64,000 bases of DNA, from the NCBI GenBank assembly GCA_032209605.1, contig JASFXZ010000043.1, positions 2,342,819 through 2,406,818 on the forward strand, written 5' to 3'. Each line of letters starts with the position of its first letter. Positions within the stretch are counted from its first letter, which is position 1. The translations under genes and the position numbers were made by a program. Shown in pieces: positions 33,019 through 45,316 of this stretch. This stretch comes from Mactromeris polynyma. Lineage: Eukaryota > Mollusca > Bivalvia > Venerida > Mactridae. Below the pieces are notes generated by a model that had not been told where the DNA came from, did no database searches, and saw nothing but the letters and a program-made list of their open reading frames with translations.

Positions 33019-34100
33019 AAATGTAAAACACTTGTCCTGACATATTTGTAATCATTTATTCAAACTTGGGTACCATAAGGAAAACGTATAGTCCAAGTGT
33101 CGCCAGACAGGGACCTACCAATTTTAATATTGTCATAATAATTTCGTTTTAAAATTACATTTGTCCGAAGTATTTTACGTGCGCACTCTGGAGAAATCAT
33201 TATATTATGTAGTGCTCGTTTATTTATTGATTTTTGTTCGGGCTGTTATAACTTATCCATAGAACTGACAGTGTATTGCTTCTCCTTCAGAGATACCTCT
33301 CATGTTCCAATCAAGGTGCATTATTTTCGCTGTCTGGTACAGATTCGACCATTGTCTGTCTGCTTCCTTGCCAATTTCCAAATTTCATTAATTTCGGATA
33401 TGAAAGGATAAAACTGTTCAAGCTTAATTAGAAAATTAATTCTTCGAAATTTAATTACTTGTATTGACTTTCCTATTTTTTGTATTACGCAATGAAACAA
33501 TGTTGATAATGACATGATGGTGTTTTTTTTCTGATTATGTTTTATTATTATATAAAAGAAGTAAGAAACCATAAATAATGTGTTCATATCTTGACAAAAT
33601 TTGTTGTCGATTATAGATTCATTATCTTTTTCAGAGAGTCCTAGAAATAGCGAGTTTTATTCCCCTAATTTACAATCTCACTGTGCCTTGCCCATATATG
33701 ATGCTATGGCAACTGAGATTTTGGCCAAAAAATAGAATCTTCTCTTTAAAATCCTATATCCAGAGGGTCTAGAAATCAATTGTTCAAAAATGATGTTAAG
33801 TACTGGACACCCCCATGACGATTTTATTGCATTTTGGCGCATTTTGATATGAAAATACCCACTTTTTACAATGAAATGTATCGTATTTGTTGCATAAACA
33901 TGAACTAGTACAATGTGCATTTCATTTCATTTCTAGTATCCCTGCATTAATTAAACAACTAGAGAAATTTGTTTTGTGCGTTTTAAAATGTAGTAATAAG
34001 ACTACTGAGTATATATAAATAGATCTATACGAGGTAACAAACATTTCTTTTCCATAAAAAAGCTCTTCATACAGAGGTATGGAAGCCCTGGAGGGCCCTT
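33019..34100. other. No gene seen
   Basis: AT-rich. The two minus-strand ORFs (33321-33587, 33678-33920) show no recognised motif. Confidence 0.4.
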
Positions 34101-34109
34101 TTGACTTAT

Positions 34110-34195
34110 GTGTCTGCGGACTTGTGACTTTTGATTTATGACTTGTGACTTGTGACTTGTGAGTTGTGACTTATGAATTGTGACTTATGCAACTT
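34110..34195 (+). repeat. gacttgt satellite, left of an inverted pair
   Basis: About 85 bp of gacttgtgacttgtgagttg-like repeats. The reverse complement of this repeat makes up 35098-35275. Confidence 0.8.
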
Positions 34196-34235
34196 TGCCG
34201 CGCATTTCAAGCACTCGCACGGTGACCCATGGAAG

Positions 34236-34262
34236 ATGACGGACAACGATGAATCGGATGAT
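34236..34262 (+). CDS. Candidate tiny two-exon gene, exon 1
   Basis: ATG then TDNDESDD, ending at a perfect GTAAGT donor in phase 0. An upstream in-frame ATG at 34173, inside the satellite, would add MNCDLCNFAAHFKHSHGDPW, which contains a CxxC and several His like a partial zinc-binding motif. The downstream exon at 34763 is also phase 0 with a good acceptor. Total 33 codons (54 with the upstream start). Unrecognised; acidic first exon, very basic second exon. Confidence 0.3.
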
Positions 34263-34762
34263 GTAAGTTCTATTTACTTTATTCGAATATTTTCAGTGCG
34301 TAATTAAGGTGCCAACATTTGTTCTTGGTGTGGTTTTTATTAGCGCTTAAAATATTTTCCGTGGAAGGGCTTGAATGAGAATGAGAATGATGAATGTAGC
34401 AATTTTCATGTATACAATGAACTATTATAAATCGACCTCCAACTGTAGAAGGTAAGAGGTAGATTGAGTCAGTATTGCGTAAACGTAGGTGTCAGAATGG
34501 CATCGTGTTGCATATCAAGTTGATTGGTCAGGATTATGAATAAAACGCTTTAGATGATTTCAAAAGAAAACTGTCATCAGCCCCCACTGTGCATGAATTC
34601 ATTTTTCATTATTACTCTTAGATGCAACCACTTCAGTGACCAGGGTGTATCCAAGGTCAGCGCGGTGGCGTGGGGATATGCAATGACTCTCCATCTTTTT
34701 TAGTTATTTGGGCAATATATTATTGGAATGTTACATACTATCATCCATTACGTTATTTGCAG

Positions 34763-34837
34763 GACAAGCATAGAAGGCAACATATCAAAGACGTCCTTGA
34801 CAATCTGAGAAATAGAAAAACCAAGAAGAAGAAATAG
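34763..34837 (+). CDS. Candidate tiny two-exon gene, exon 2
   Basis: After acceptor cgttatttgcag the frame reads DKHRRQHIKDVLDNLRNRKT then KKKK and TAG. It is lysine/arginine-rich, like a nuclear or nucleolar tail. It joins in phase 0 to 34236-34262 across a 500-bp intron. It could equally be the last exon of a larger unseen gene or part of a mobile element bounded by the inverted satellites. Confidence 0.3.
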   Translation, partial: DKHRRQHIKDVLDNLRNRKTKKKK

Positions 34838-35097
34838 ACTACACATCAAGAACCATATTTTTGATGATTATGCAGCTGTGTACTAAAGTGGCGAATTTGC
34901 CTTTTGAAAAGGCATGGTGAATGTCTGGACACAGGCTAATGATATGAACAGTGTTCTTGAAATATGCCGTTTAAGCTTGTTTATCGATTAATTTGAGTTG
35001 CTACATTAGTTTTAAAATAAGCATTATGATGTTTATATAAAAGTGTGTTATTTGTTTTTGGATGGTAATGTGTACTTTCATAGCAACAATCATAATA

Positions 35098-35275
35098 TCA
35101 GAAATCAGAAGTCATAAGTCACAAGTCACAAATCACAAGTCACAAGTCAGAAATCACAAGTCACAAGTCAGAAATCACAAGTCACAAGTCAGAAATCACA
35201 AGTCACAAGTCAGAAATCACAAGTCACAAGTCAGAAAGCATAAGTCGTAAGTCATAAGCCACAAGTCATAATCAA
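35098..35275 (-). repeat. agtcaca satellite, right of an inverted pair
   Basis: Repeats of agtcacaagtcagaaatcac, the inverse of 34110-34195. They produce a repetitive NHKSQVR reading frame that is an artefact. Confidence 0.85.
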
Positions 35276-35388
35276 ATATTTCTGCTGGATAGCTGAAGGC
35301 ACATTTCACACACGACATGAACACTTTGTATTCATATATGTATTCATGAAAGAAAAGTATGGCCGAGGAAAGTAAATCAATAAAATCT

Positions 35389-35561
35389 AAAATGACGTTG
35401 ACTTCATGACAGCGACGTCAAATCATTGGTGTCAATCGAAGTTTCAGTGCAAGACTATCGTAACTCCTACATAAATACTTGTTTATGAGTTATGACACCT
35501 GGCATTGAACTGCATTGGCACTAATTTTTTGACGTCGCTGTCATGACGTCAAATTCATTTA
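35389..35561. mobile_element. MITE-like hairpin
   Basis: Both arms contain TCATGACAGCGACGTCAAA in inverted orientation, near 35405 and 35525. Element about 173 bp. Target duplication not resolved. Confidence 0.65.
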
Positions 35562-36064
35562 TTATTACTTGCTGATGAGCCAGATGGCGAACCGTGTTGT
35601 ATTTATTCTTTGAGAATACTATGTCAAGCCATGTGGTGTCTTTGTTCTTTGTCGTAAAACTCAAGACACTCACTCATATCATATTCATTTTGTCTTATAG
35701 GCCAAGGCTTGAGGTTTGAATACTAATTTTAACGACACCAAAACCTATAGTGTAATAGCTTTAAATCAAATGCATCGACTGAATCAATAAAGAACTAACA
35801 GAAACATTTATTAATATTTATCAGCATTTCTATGACGAACAATAACGAATAGTGCATTTATAAATGTTTGCACTAACAGCAATCGACACCAGTAAATACT
35901 GGGTAAGATTTAAAGAATAAAAGTATAAATCCTTTATTATAGGCATATAATGCAGTCTCCACCTCAGTAGCACATATTTACTGTAACACTTGATGATAAC
36001 AGCGATACTGTCTGACAAACGACATACTAAACTTTAGTAAAAATATAATTTTCAATCCTGAACT

Positions 36065-36640
36065 ATTCCTGCCACTTAATCATGTAACTCTAAGAAAATC
36101 TGCAATGCGGCATCAGCATCTAATAGTTTTGAAGATCGGGCTTTTAAAGATGTGCCAACTCATTGAATTCATCAAAGGTTCTCTTTGAAATGGAATACAT
36201 GTCTTTGCGACATCTCACATCAGGTTTGTTAATCGCTGTGTCGTAATCATGAGCGCCAAACAATTCTGGTAAAAATACATAACGTCAGGTTTTCCGTGTT
36301 GTACTCCAGTATTGTGTTAGGGTCTTATATCATGAACATTCCATTGTTGTGCAATACGGTTTGAATCAACTGAATATAACAAAATTTCAAATTCTCGCAA
36401 TGTATCGGATCAGGCTCATTAAAACGGCCAGAATCACGCAAGTCCTTGAATAAATTCATCAACCACTGTACTCCTTGTTGCCGAAGAGTTCCCTAGCATC
36501 GTCCGATGCGCTGGTTAGAAGTGCTTTTTCCAACAATAACGCTTCGACTCCCTGCAAATGGGTCGGTTCCATACAGAGGCGAGACGCTTTAAGGATTTCA
36601 CATCCTAATGGGCATAATGTCTGCAGCAAAGGAAAAAGTT
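36065..36640 (-). pseudogene. Integrase/DDE-like transposon ORF, decayed
   Basis: On the minus strand one frame gives LCPLGCEILKAS..LQGVEALLLEKALL..DDARELFGNKEYSG and stops. A shifted frame continues QWLMNLFKDLRDSGRFNEPD, PIHCENLKFCYIQLIQTVL. Further downstream come HDIRP and GKPDVMYFLPELFGAHDYDT. This succession (FKDLRDSG, C-x-LKFC, IRP, GxPDxxYFLPEL) matches, from memory, the C-terminal part of integrase-core proteins encoded by invertebrate transposons. Several stops and at least one frameshift make it dead. An acceptor-like CCTTTGCTGCAG precedes the first block, but I see no partner exon. Confidence 0.55.
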
Positions 36641-37419
36641 GTTGATTCAAGCTATACAATAATGCGGATACAATTTGAAACTGTTATAGACCTTTGTTTA
36701 TTTCAGTTGATACGCTAGTGAATTTAATCATTTTGTTTTTCCTATGTTCAGAGTAACATAATTTTCTACAGAGAATATAAATATAATGGTTACATATCCC
36801 TAGGTGACTATCTAACTCAGCATATGTACCGATCTGTCAAATAACAAGTCTCAGATAAGTAATAAAATAACAGAATAATGAGAAATAAATGTGAATTATT
36901 TCATCGCACAGAACAAACACCAGACTTGCGTTCAAGTTATTTATGAATGTTGTCAACAACGCTGGCGTTCTATCATTGAAACATGTTCTTTATTCACCCA
37001 AACATCGAACGCATGAAAAATTGTTTATTCATGAAATTTCTTCGGAGTGTACTAATTATAAAACAACATTTACATCGTCATTAAAGTCGATATCGGCGAC
37101 GATTAGAGTCCCGAATAAGTGTCGTAAATACATCTGCAGTATCCAGTATATTCCCATATTTATGTACACCCTTAAACATAATTAATTATGTACTAATGAT
37201 TTCCACGCAACATTCAGAAGATTTATAGCAGTATTTCACTCTCCTAGTAAAAAACGACTGGACCAATTTTGAAATAATTTCATGCAAATGTTCCTTTGGT
37301 GAAATTAGCATATGTACCGATCTGTCAAAAACAACAAGTCTCGGATAAGTGATAAAACAACAGACCAACAGTCAATTGACCGATGTGTGTGACTGAAATA
37401 CTATATTCAAACAAGAAAA

Positions 37420-37735
37420 TAGATGGTCGGCGCAATTTGAAGTGCAACATAAAACGAGAAATATATTGAAAAAAGATGGTAGGCGCAAGTTGAAGGTTAA
37501 GATTTGTTGTGCAACATAAAATAATGCCGAGATGTTACGATTGCTGGTCACTCCAGATCCAAAATGGATTTCGGTAAATTCACCGAAATTCAATGGATTT
37601 CGGTGAGGTAACGTACTTACCCTTTAACAAAAGGTTAACCAATCCGCGTCAATATAACGCACGTTGTTCGGTTGAAGAGAAAAAATGCCTTGGTGATTAA
37701 CGTAAGATTTGATTGATTTACACATTAATAGAATC
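37420..37735 (-). repeat. Dispersed repeat family D, copy 3
   Basis: Same orientation as 26905-27195. It has the block agatggtcggcgcaatttga, apparently duplicated here, and the gaaattcaatggatttcggt palindrome. Confidence 0.7.
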
Positions 37736-37739
37736 TGAT

Positions 37740-39006
37740 AATACTCAAAGCAGCATGACTTTCTCAGAATATTCTCTTTATTCCTCTGAAGTTCTGAACA
37801 CAGGGTTATGTACATTTTAGGCTAGTTTATACAGCAGCTGAGTTGCTAGGCATATGTATATATACATTAAGCTTAGTGAATACTTCTTGTTGAGACAACA
37901 GATCGTTTGTTTTTAGTTCTTCTTCCACCAAATAGTGAGTTTCCCATTCTTTTCGCAAAGATTGCATAATGTTTTCATTTCATGAATATCTCCGGAATGC
38001 ATTTTCTTCTAACTAAGCAATTATTGAAATCCGGGAACGGGATTTTAGTTTATTAGAAAGCGTCTCAATTTAGCGGTCTGGGGTTTAGCTGATAAAATGC
38101 ATTTGAAAGCAATATGCAAAATCATCAGTTTGCTAATTATTTCAACAGCCGGTACTTTCAATATCCTGACAGAGAACATAATTATATTATCCCGTATAAC
38201 CTCAACCAAATTCTTATTTTTGCAAGAGGCTCAGGTTTCGGAGAATTACACTTGAAAATACGCTAATTTTCAAATAAGCATATCAAAGCTTCTTCGACTA
38301 AAGTAAAGCTTAACTTTTACGATGAATTGTGTCAGAGACCATGAAAAGAAATATACCCATACAACTAAAGCTTTCAAAACAGATAAATCTGGATCTATTC
38401 ATACCATGACACGAGCGTACAACGTAAATGAGATCATTGACATGAAAGTCTTTATAAAATTTAAAAAAACACAATCATTAAGTCACCAGTCTCCCTTTGC
38501 ATTAAGGTCAATCCTACATTCATGATATTAAAATTGAATCACAGACGTTGTAACACATTATAAAAGAAAATGGTATTTGACACGATAGTGAACAATACTT
38601 CACACAGACAAGGGATTATTTCAGATATTTGCTTAAAACAGTAGACTGGGACATCAATGGTGTACCAAATCAAATAATGCGCTTTCTAGAGTTGTCTCTC
38701 TTGTTTTACAACGTGTACGCTCAATTCGAAGATTGTGTGTTTTTATTCTGATCACCTTCTGCTACATGTAGGGGATGTTTCCAGACATATTACTGCCGTA
38801 AAAGTCATCCTGTAAAGCTGGGAAAGTCAACTAATTGCTCGATATTTCTTAAAGAAATGTTGTATATCGTAAACATATCAAATGCGTTCTGTCAAGCAAA
38901 CATTAGAAAATATAGTGCGCTCCAGCAATGAAAAAGCGGCCATTACAAATGTACATGTATATCTAAAATGAAGACTAATTACATGGTGAAGGCATGATAA
39001 AATACA
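37740..39006. other. No gene seen
   Basis: AT-rich. Nothing recognised on either strand. Confidence 0.45.
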
Positions 39007-39014
39007 CTCAATGG

Positions 39015-39468
39015 TAGTGTTGTCCCGATAGTCGCTCAAAATCGAAAACTAATCTATCCACCAAAAAGTCGGCGACAATCGATATAAATTTTTGACAATG
39101 GTCTAACACAATCTTATTTTCTCCCATTGTTTGAAGCCAGATTTGCAGTCAATTCACAAGGTCATTCTCTTTTTAATTGCAGTTTTAAATAATAAAGATT
39201 TCAGTGAACATTTCAACTTATATGTGGAGAGAAAAAGCATTTTAAGTGCCTCAGCAGTTTTTGTGTTATTGTGAAAATTGTACAACTTTAGGTTAAAGTT
39301 TGTTTAAAATTATAATACATGTCGATTGTTGAATGTTTTGAAAATAGGTTCTTCTATCGTAAAAATCCGGTCAAAAACGAAAACTCAAACCGTTTCGACT
39401 ATCGATAGACAATCGTATGTGGTGTTTTGACTGTCGATTGTGATTTTGGAGTCAGATACCCAACACTA
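39015..39468. mobile_element. hAT-type non-autonomous element with 8-bp target duplication
   Basis: Ends TAGTGTTGTCCCGATAGTCG and, on the other strand, TAGTGTTGGGTATCTGACTC. It is flanked by a perfect 8-bp duplication CTCAATGG (39007-39014 and 39469-39476). An 8-bp duplication and TAGTGTTG ends are diagnostic of hAT transposons. At 454 bp with no ORF it depends on a transposase elsewhere. Confidence 0.9.
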
Positions 39469-40339
39469 CTCAATGGCCACAATGGATTTCCCAACGTCAC
39501 GTCATTTTTAATACCAGTTGTTATTAATACATTGAAACAGAAAATTGGGCCTTTCTAAGTATATTTAATCTCGCACGAATACTGTCATATAGCGACTGTA
39601 AGTAGTTTTAAGAAATAGACTCTCGTGTTTCCAGCACCACTCCTTGAAAGTCTGCCTTCGACTGTATTTCGGGTAGTATTTTTATATCAACAGTTTGAGC
39701 TCCCACCATATATTTTCATATGTTATTTAGGTCAGAATTCAAAGATGACCCGCATGAATTTTAATAATGTTATCAGGCTTCCATTTATTTGCTAGTTTCA
39801 AACTGATACTTTAGAATGTTCTACAATTCCTAGTTGATCTATCTTCCTTAACGACAGTATAAAAAATATGTAGATACTTAAAAATATTGTTATTCCACGG
39901 AAGTTGACATATTCATTCAGAAATATGACATTTAACCCCCAACTTCCTTCCGGAATACGCTTTGTTCTGGGCATGTATGCTGTTGAATGTGACACGTTTT
40001 TGGTGTTCATGTTTGTTGACTGACGCTTAATGCCATTGAAGGCTCTCAGACAATCCTCCCAGATTTGTCAGAATTCGTAAATAAGGTCACAAAAGATTCA
40101 TACTTTTCAAACAATTTCTGTGAAGAGGCGCGTCAATATGAAACTAATAGAAACTTCTTCTGTGTAATTAAATGTATTTTGGGTGGTTTGAAAATCTCAT
40201 ATAACTGTCATAGAAGAGAAGAATTTTTTGTGTCGTTCTTGTATACTACTTGATTTATCATGTATATTGTGTTGTGTACGTAAATGATTGATAGCTGTTA
40301 TAGATTAGTCAATGTATCAAATGTGAGGTTAGCTAGCAG

Positions 40340-40715
40340 ATAATCGATGTAATAAACCCCAGCATTTTCTACTGACAATCCAAGGCTGTAAATCGCAATG
40401 TGGTTGTCCTTTATGTTTAGTCCCCCTTTCACCATGCGCGGTTCCTTGACGTGATATAATATTCATGTTTTTCTCTCTCCACCATTTCGGCACTTTTTTG
40501 TGGAGTGTTCCATCCATTCAATTATTACATCCCCTTGTTGTCCCCTTAATTTCTCCATGGTTAAGATTTGATAGTCAGCCAGACAATTCCTTATTTCCCC
40601 ATGCCAAATAGATATTTGCCTTTACACGTCATCAATCCCTTATGTTTCGTAGGCTGGTGTTTCCCTGCGATCTGTGTAGGGAGGCATTGTATTGTGTATG
40701 TGGCATTCCCTGTAA
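40340..40715 (-). repeat. Dispersed repeat family B, copy 2
   Basis: On the minus strand it begins tgttacagggaatgccacat and keeps the order of 5965-6370, including ggataaacataaa-like and acaggcttggaact-like parts. The minus ORF at 40329-40517 is probably an artefact of this repeat. Confidence 0.5.
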
Positions 40716-41299
40716 CATATTGATCTTTCTTTACCTTTATAAATAAGCATGGCATGCAAGAAATGGATTAATCAAAAGGTCCTTCTCACGTAGGATCTAG
40801 TGCATGATATTGTAACTTGGGTTGGGAAAATGAACAAATTATAAGATATATTCAATGATATATTCTTGAACCCTGTATATTCTGTTTGCGGTAAGACACA
40901 GTTTGTCTTTATAGATAAATATGTTTATTCCGGTCAAAACTTACATTTACAATAATACGAAAGACATGATAAAATATATAATTTGCAGTAAATCTACATA
41001 TTTGATATTACAAAAACTTGTAATAAGAGCCACATACAATAAGAACTCAACTTCTTAGACAGAATTTAAATTACAATCACAATGGAATAGTTATCACAGA
41101 TTTATGTTTAAAGAAAGCTAAATATATGTAACAACATTCTTCTTGATAAACAGAAATTTAAACAGAACAATAGATATGAATTAACTTTTAACAAGCAGAT
41201 TTTTAGCAGCTTCTTTAAACATATTTAATTATTGCTTCGATTAATACTATCAGGAAGGGAATTTCAGTCAATGTAAAAGGATGTAGAGACCTCGGAAAT

Positions 41300-42200
41300 T
41301 TAAAAAGAGAGATAATAAGTTGCTACAGAAGTTTACTACATAGTATACGATGATCAACTGTATCAAATACCTTTTATAAATCAGGCATAACCATTCCAGT
41401 GTAGAGAACGTTTGCACTATTGCTTCTAAATAGATATAACAAATAAATAATGCTGGTTATCAGTAGAATAAGAACTTCTAAAACCAGATTGAACCTCATA
41501 AAAAGATTATTTTCAACTAAAAAGAATTCAAGATTTGTGTGGAAAATATTTTTCCAGGAGTTAAGAATCAACGCTTAAAATACTGACTGGCCTGTAATTA
41601 CTACCATATAAAGGCTTAAAAACTGGCAATCTTTATGTATATGGCGTTCCCTGTATCAACTTATTCCTTCTCTTTTTTTCATGTCATCAGGTACTACATT
41701 TTGTGAAATTGCCATTGATTTGAGATAGTACCTTTGAGAAAGCAGAATCATCTTCTAAAGACCTAGTTAACACTTAATCTAACTCTGTACCTTTACTTTT
41801 TAATATGTTAGAACAAAGGATTCAGACACGTATCTCAAATAAATTTATTATCTTTGGGCATTTTATCTCTGTAAAAGATTAATGAAGGCAGCGAGTGGAG
41901 ATAAAACATTTTATTAGGACTAGGCAGTTTTTCAACTAATTTTGATAAAGTTGTAGTAAAAGAGTTATTGAAATGTTTTCCTACCATCATATGTCTACAA
42001 CAATTTTTCCCCATCAATATTAAGAACAACATTGTCAGATGCAGAGTTTTTATCATTAGACATTGTCAATATTACTTCCCTTTGAACAAATTTTCCATAA
42101 TACTATTAAAAATACAATGTGTAATCTTCATATTTTCCACGTTTCATAAACTGGCATGAATACAAATCCTTTATTTTCATCAGATCTAAAGTTTCATATG
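41300..42200 (-). pseudogene. Decayed LINE reverse transcriptase fragment
   Basis: Minus-strand frames contain the sequence of a non-LTR RT in order: FNNSFTTTLSKLVEKLPSP, then NYRPVSILSV (RT motif 1), LEFFLVENNL, and further down KVFDTVDHRIL (the DxxxAFDTVDH region). Frames are broken repeatedly by stops. Fragments of repeat family B (acagggaacgcc) are interspersed near 41641 and 42615. Confidence 0.7.
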
Positions 42201-43035
42201 ACATACATGGTTCTGTTCTTTGCTTCTGTTTCACTTTCTTAATAAGAGCAACGGTATTTAAAACTGAAATAAAAACTACATCTAAAACCAGGAAATATTA
42301 GGAAAACTATGAACATTATCGGTATAAAAACGTTTGGTCCAGGCTGACTGACAAAGTTTACCAATGAATAATTCCTTTGTATAATTTCTGAGACATATAT
42401 TTTGGTAATATTGTGTTTAGCAAAAGGTTTCTTCAAAGTTCTACTTGTACCAAAGGTCATAAATTGCCACAGACTCCTAAAGGCATACACCCAGACTGAG
42501 ATATTCTTTGTTTTAAGTATGTTAAAATATGGACAATAATACTACTAGAAGTTTTTGTATCTAATGATCAAAAGTTTTCAAAAGACTACAGTAAGATTTG
42601 AAAAATAACTAAAAGAAAGATAATGAATTGCTACAGGGAACGCCATAAGTGCTAACCCTGATGGATGATATGATAACAGCATTTAAATTTAGACATCTAG
42701 TTATAATACAGGTTAAAATCCACTAAAATATAAGCTTCTCAATCCCCGTATAACAGTTTCAAATACTCAATAAAATAAGACTCCTTAGGAAGACTGTATA
42801 TTGTACCAACAACAATAGGCTTAGGTTTAGGATAGTGAATTTGAATAAAAATAAGTTCATCAATAACAATAGTAAAATCATTTCTAACAATATAAGAATG
42901 ATATTTTACAAGCAGATACACACACGACGGCAATAATTCGATTAAATACGTGCGAGCAATACATTGCATTTGCAAATAAGCGTATTGCATAAATAAGTAT
43001 TTAAGATATATGTATAATACATGTACATTCAATTA

Positions 43036-43286
43036 GGCCACGCCAAATTGGAATTTTGTTAAGCGTCAACCTAAGATCACGACACCTAGCTACCAAAAAA
43101 AACACACATTCATAACGAAAAAACAAATATCTTCTGATAATAAAACTGACTAGTTTTCACACAAATTGACTAGTTTTTCACACAAATTAATGTTAAAAAA
43201 TCTTAGAAAAATAAGTGTTTTTGGCTCGAGAAGCGCGAAACCTAGCCGCACGCGGACGCTTAACAAAACTCCAATTTGGCATGGCC
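43036..43286. mobile_element. Harbinger-type MITE with TTA target duplication
   Basis: Ends GGCCACGCCAAATTGGAATT and, on the other strand, GGCCATGCCAAATTGGAGTT. They match over about 33 bp with few differences. Flanked by TTA at 43033-43035 and 43287-43289. Ends starting GGCC with a TWA duplication are typical of PIF/Harbinger. 251 bp, non-autonomous. Confidence 0.85.
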
Positions 43287-43884
43287 TTAGCAATACACGC
43301 GATTAATTAAACAGTAAAGAATAAAATCCATTTGTGTACGTCAAGTCAAGAAACTATCAAAACAGTATCATAATAAGTTAAATTAAACATGTTCAAAATT
43401 ACGAAATGTTTCGCACAAAAATCATGGCACAAATTTCATCACAAGGTAAAAGTAAAGCGTTTATTTATAATAGTGTCACCGCCAAGGTGCGTTTTCAAAT
43501 GTACCGAGAGTATATTGGTACATGTAACAACAACAAGCATCACATAAAATAAAAGAATCTGTAAGTCATAACAATTAATAATAGATTCATGACCTGCCCC
43601 TAACTACAAATGGCTCTATTTTCGTCAAATATATATAAACGCAAAAAAACTACGTATTTGTTCATATGGTGGCATACATTAGAAGACTAACAGTTAAGTA
43701 TCAAAGGATAGTATTTACAGTTGATAACTTTGTATCAGGCAGTTATAAAAAACAATCACAAATTAACATAAACATGATTAAACAAAGTAATAAATACGAT
43801 GAGTAACAGAGCAAATATGACATCCATAAAGCAATGCATCAGTAGTTGTCAACATAGCGTTCTTTCCATAAATGCATATATTGG

Positions 43885-44135
43885 CCACACAGCGTAATTT
43901 CAATAGAAAATTGCGTCCATAAAATGTGTGTTTATGGAGAAGATTTAACATAAAACTTATATTTATTGATAAGTGTTTCCATGAAACGTTGGTTTATGTA
44001 GAAATATCTCCAGAAAACGTTTGTTTATGTAGAAGTGTGTCCATAAAACGTTTATGTCCATAAAATGTTTGTTTATGTAGAAGTATTTCCATAAAACGTA
44101 GGTTTATGTAGAAGAATTTCCATAAAATGTCAATG
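43885..44135 (+). repeat. 31-bp degenerate tandem repeat
   Basis: About 7 units of gtttatgtagaagtatttcc + ataaaacgtag. Confidence 0.8.
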
Positions 44136-45265
44136 TAGAAATTACACGTAGTACGTACACATTATACATTATAGAAACTCCGTTGAAACTTTCGATCATC
44201 ATCATTGTCAAAACAGCATAGTTGATATTGATTTACAGTATTTCTTCAATCTTTTCTTATCACCTTAGATGTGTTTCGAGTATGCATTGAAAAAACGTTA
44301 CTTGTAAACATATCAAAGTCTCAATTGTAGAATCAACTCCTGTCACCGAAACACTAAATGCGTTACAGTGATAAGGACTTAAAGAAGTAGAGTAATGTGT
44401 ACATACATACAAGAGTAAAAGAGAATTTAAATTATTCAGGGTAAACATGTATGGGAATAGGAGTACAAGGAATGGACTGACCGATCATAAAGGACAACTA
44501 AGCAGGATTTATGGGAACGATAGGGGGAAAGCATTTTTTATGTATGGAATACATCACGGAACAAGCCAAGAAAGTCAGTAATAGTAGATGGAAAGGATGG
44601 AAAAAAGAACATGAATATTACTAGTATATCAAGTGAAAACGACTCATTCTTATTTAATAAATATTAACATGCGGGTAAATGTGATACATAATGTTAAGAA
44701 GGCATTTTAGTTTCAAACATTCACTTGACATTACAAATGAAATTTCATGACATACATCCCTAAACTAAGATGCTTTTCAAAATGCGGAGTCCGACATTTT
44801 ACAATCAATGTATTAATCTAGTAAATTAATAAATGACAATATTTAAGCAAACTGGAAATTTAGAATATACACACTGACGATTCAATGCACATAGTATATG
44901 ACATATGCCCACAAAAGTATCAATTAAGATAAAATGTAGACTAAAATACTAAACCAATCTGTTAAACACATTGCCCATGAAAACAGATTTGAAACATTGT
45001 TTATAAGCAAATGGAAGAAATTACAAAGACCAAAATACTTTGAGCAATTTTTTTCAAATACGGAGCGTGGTTTGCGTTATGACGATAATCTAAAACGAAT
45101 TCATATTTCAATTAAAGGTACATTACGACAGTTTTTGCATAATTAAATCACTATTATTGCTCATGAACCCATCCATGAAGATGTAACAATTATGTTATGT
45201 TCAGAGATATTTCTTGACAACAGGTCTAGGTCCACTGTTCTTGCGCAACTGTTTCGAAGTGCAGT
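44136..45265. other. No gene seen
   Basis: AT-rich 3' flank of the TPR-TIR-like gene. Nothing recognised. Confidence 0.45.
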
Positions 45266-45271
45266 TTTAAT
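45266..45271 (-). promoter_or_regulatory. Candidate poly(A) signal of the TPR-TIR-like gene
   Basis: ATTAAA on the minus strand, about 46 nt after the stop codon at 45317-45319. Common variant of AATAAA; use is inferred. Confidence 0.4.
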
Positions 45272-45316
45272 AGTACATGATCAAATACACATTCGACTGC
45301 AATGGTACTCTGTAAT

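Noticed and set aside
33678..33920. 80-codon minus-strand ORF
   Set aside because: No motif or splice context.
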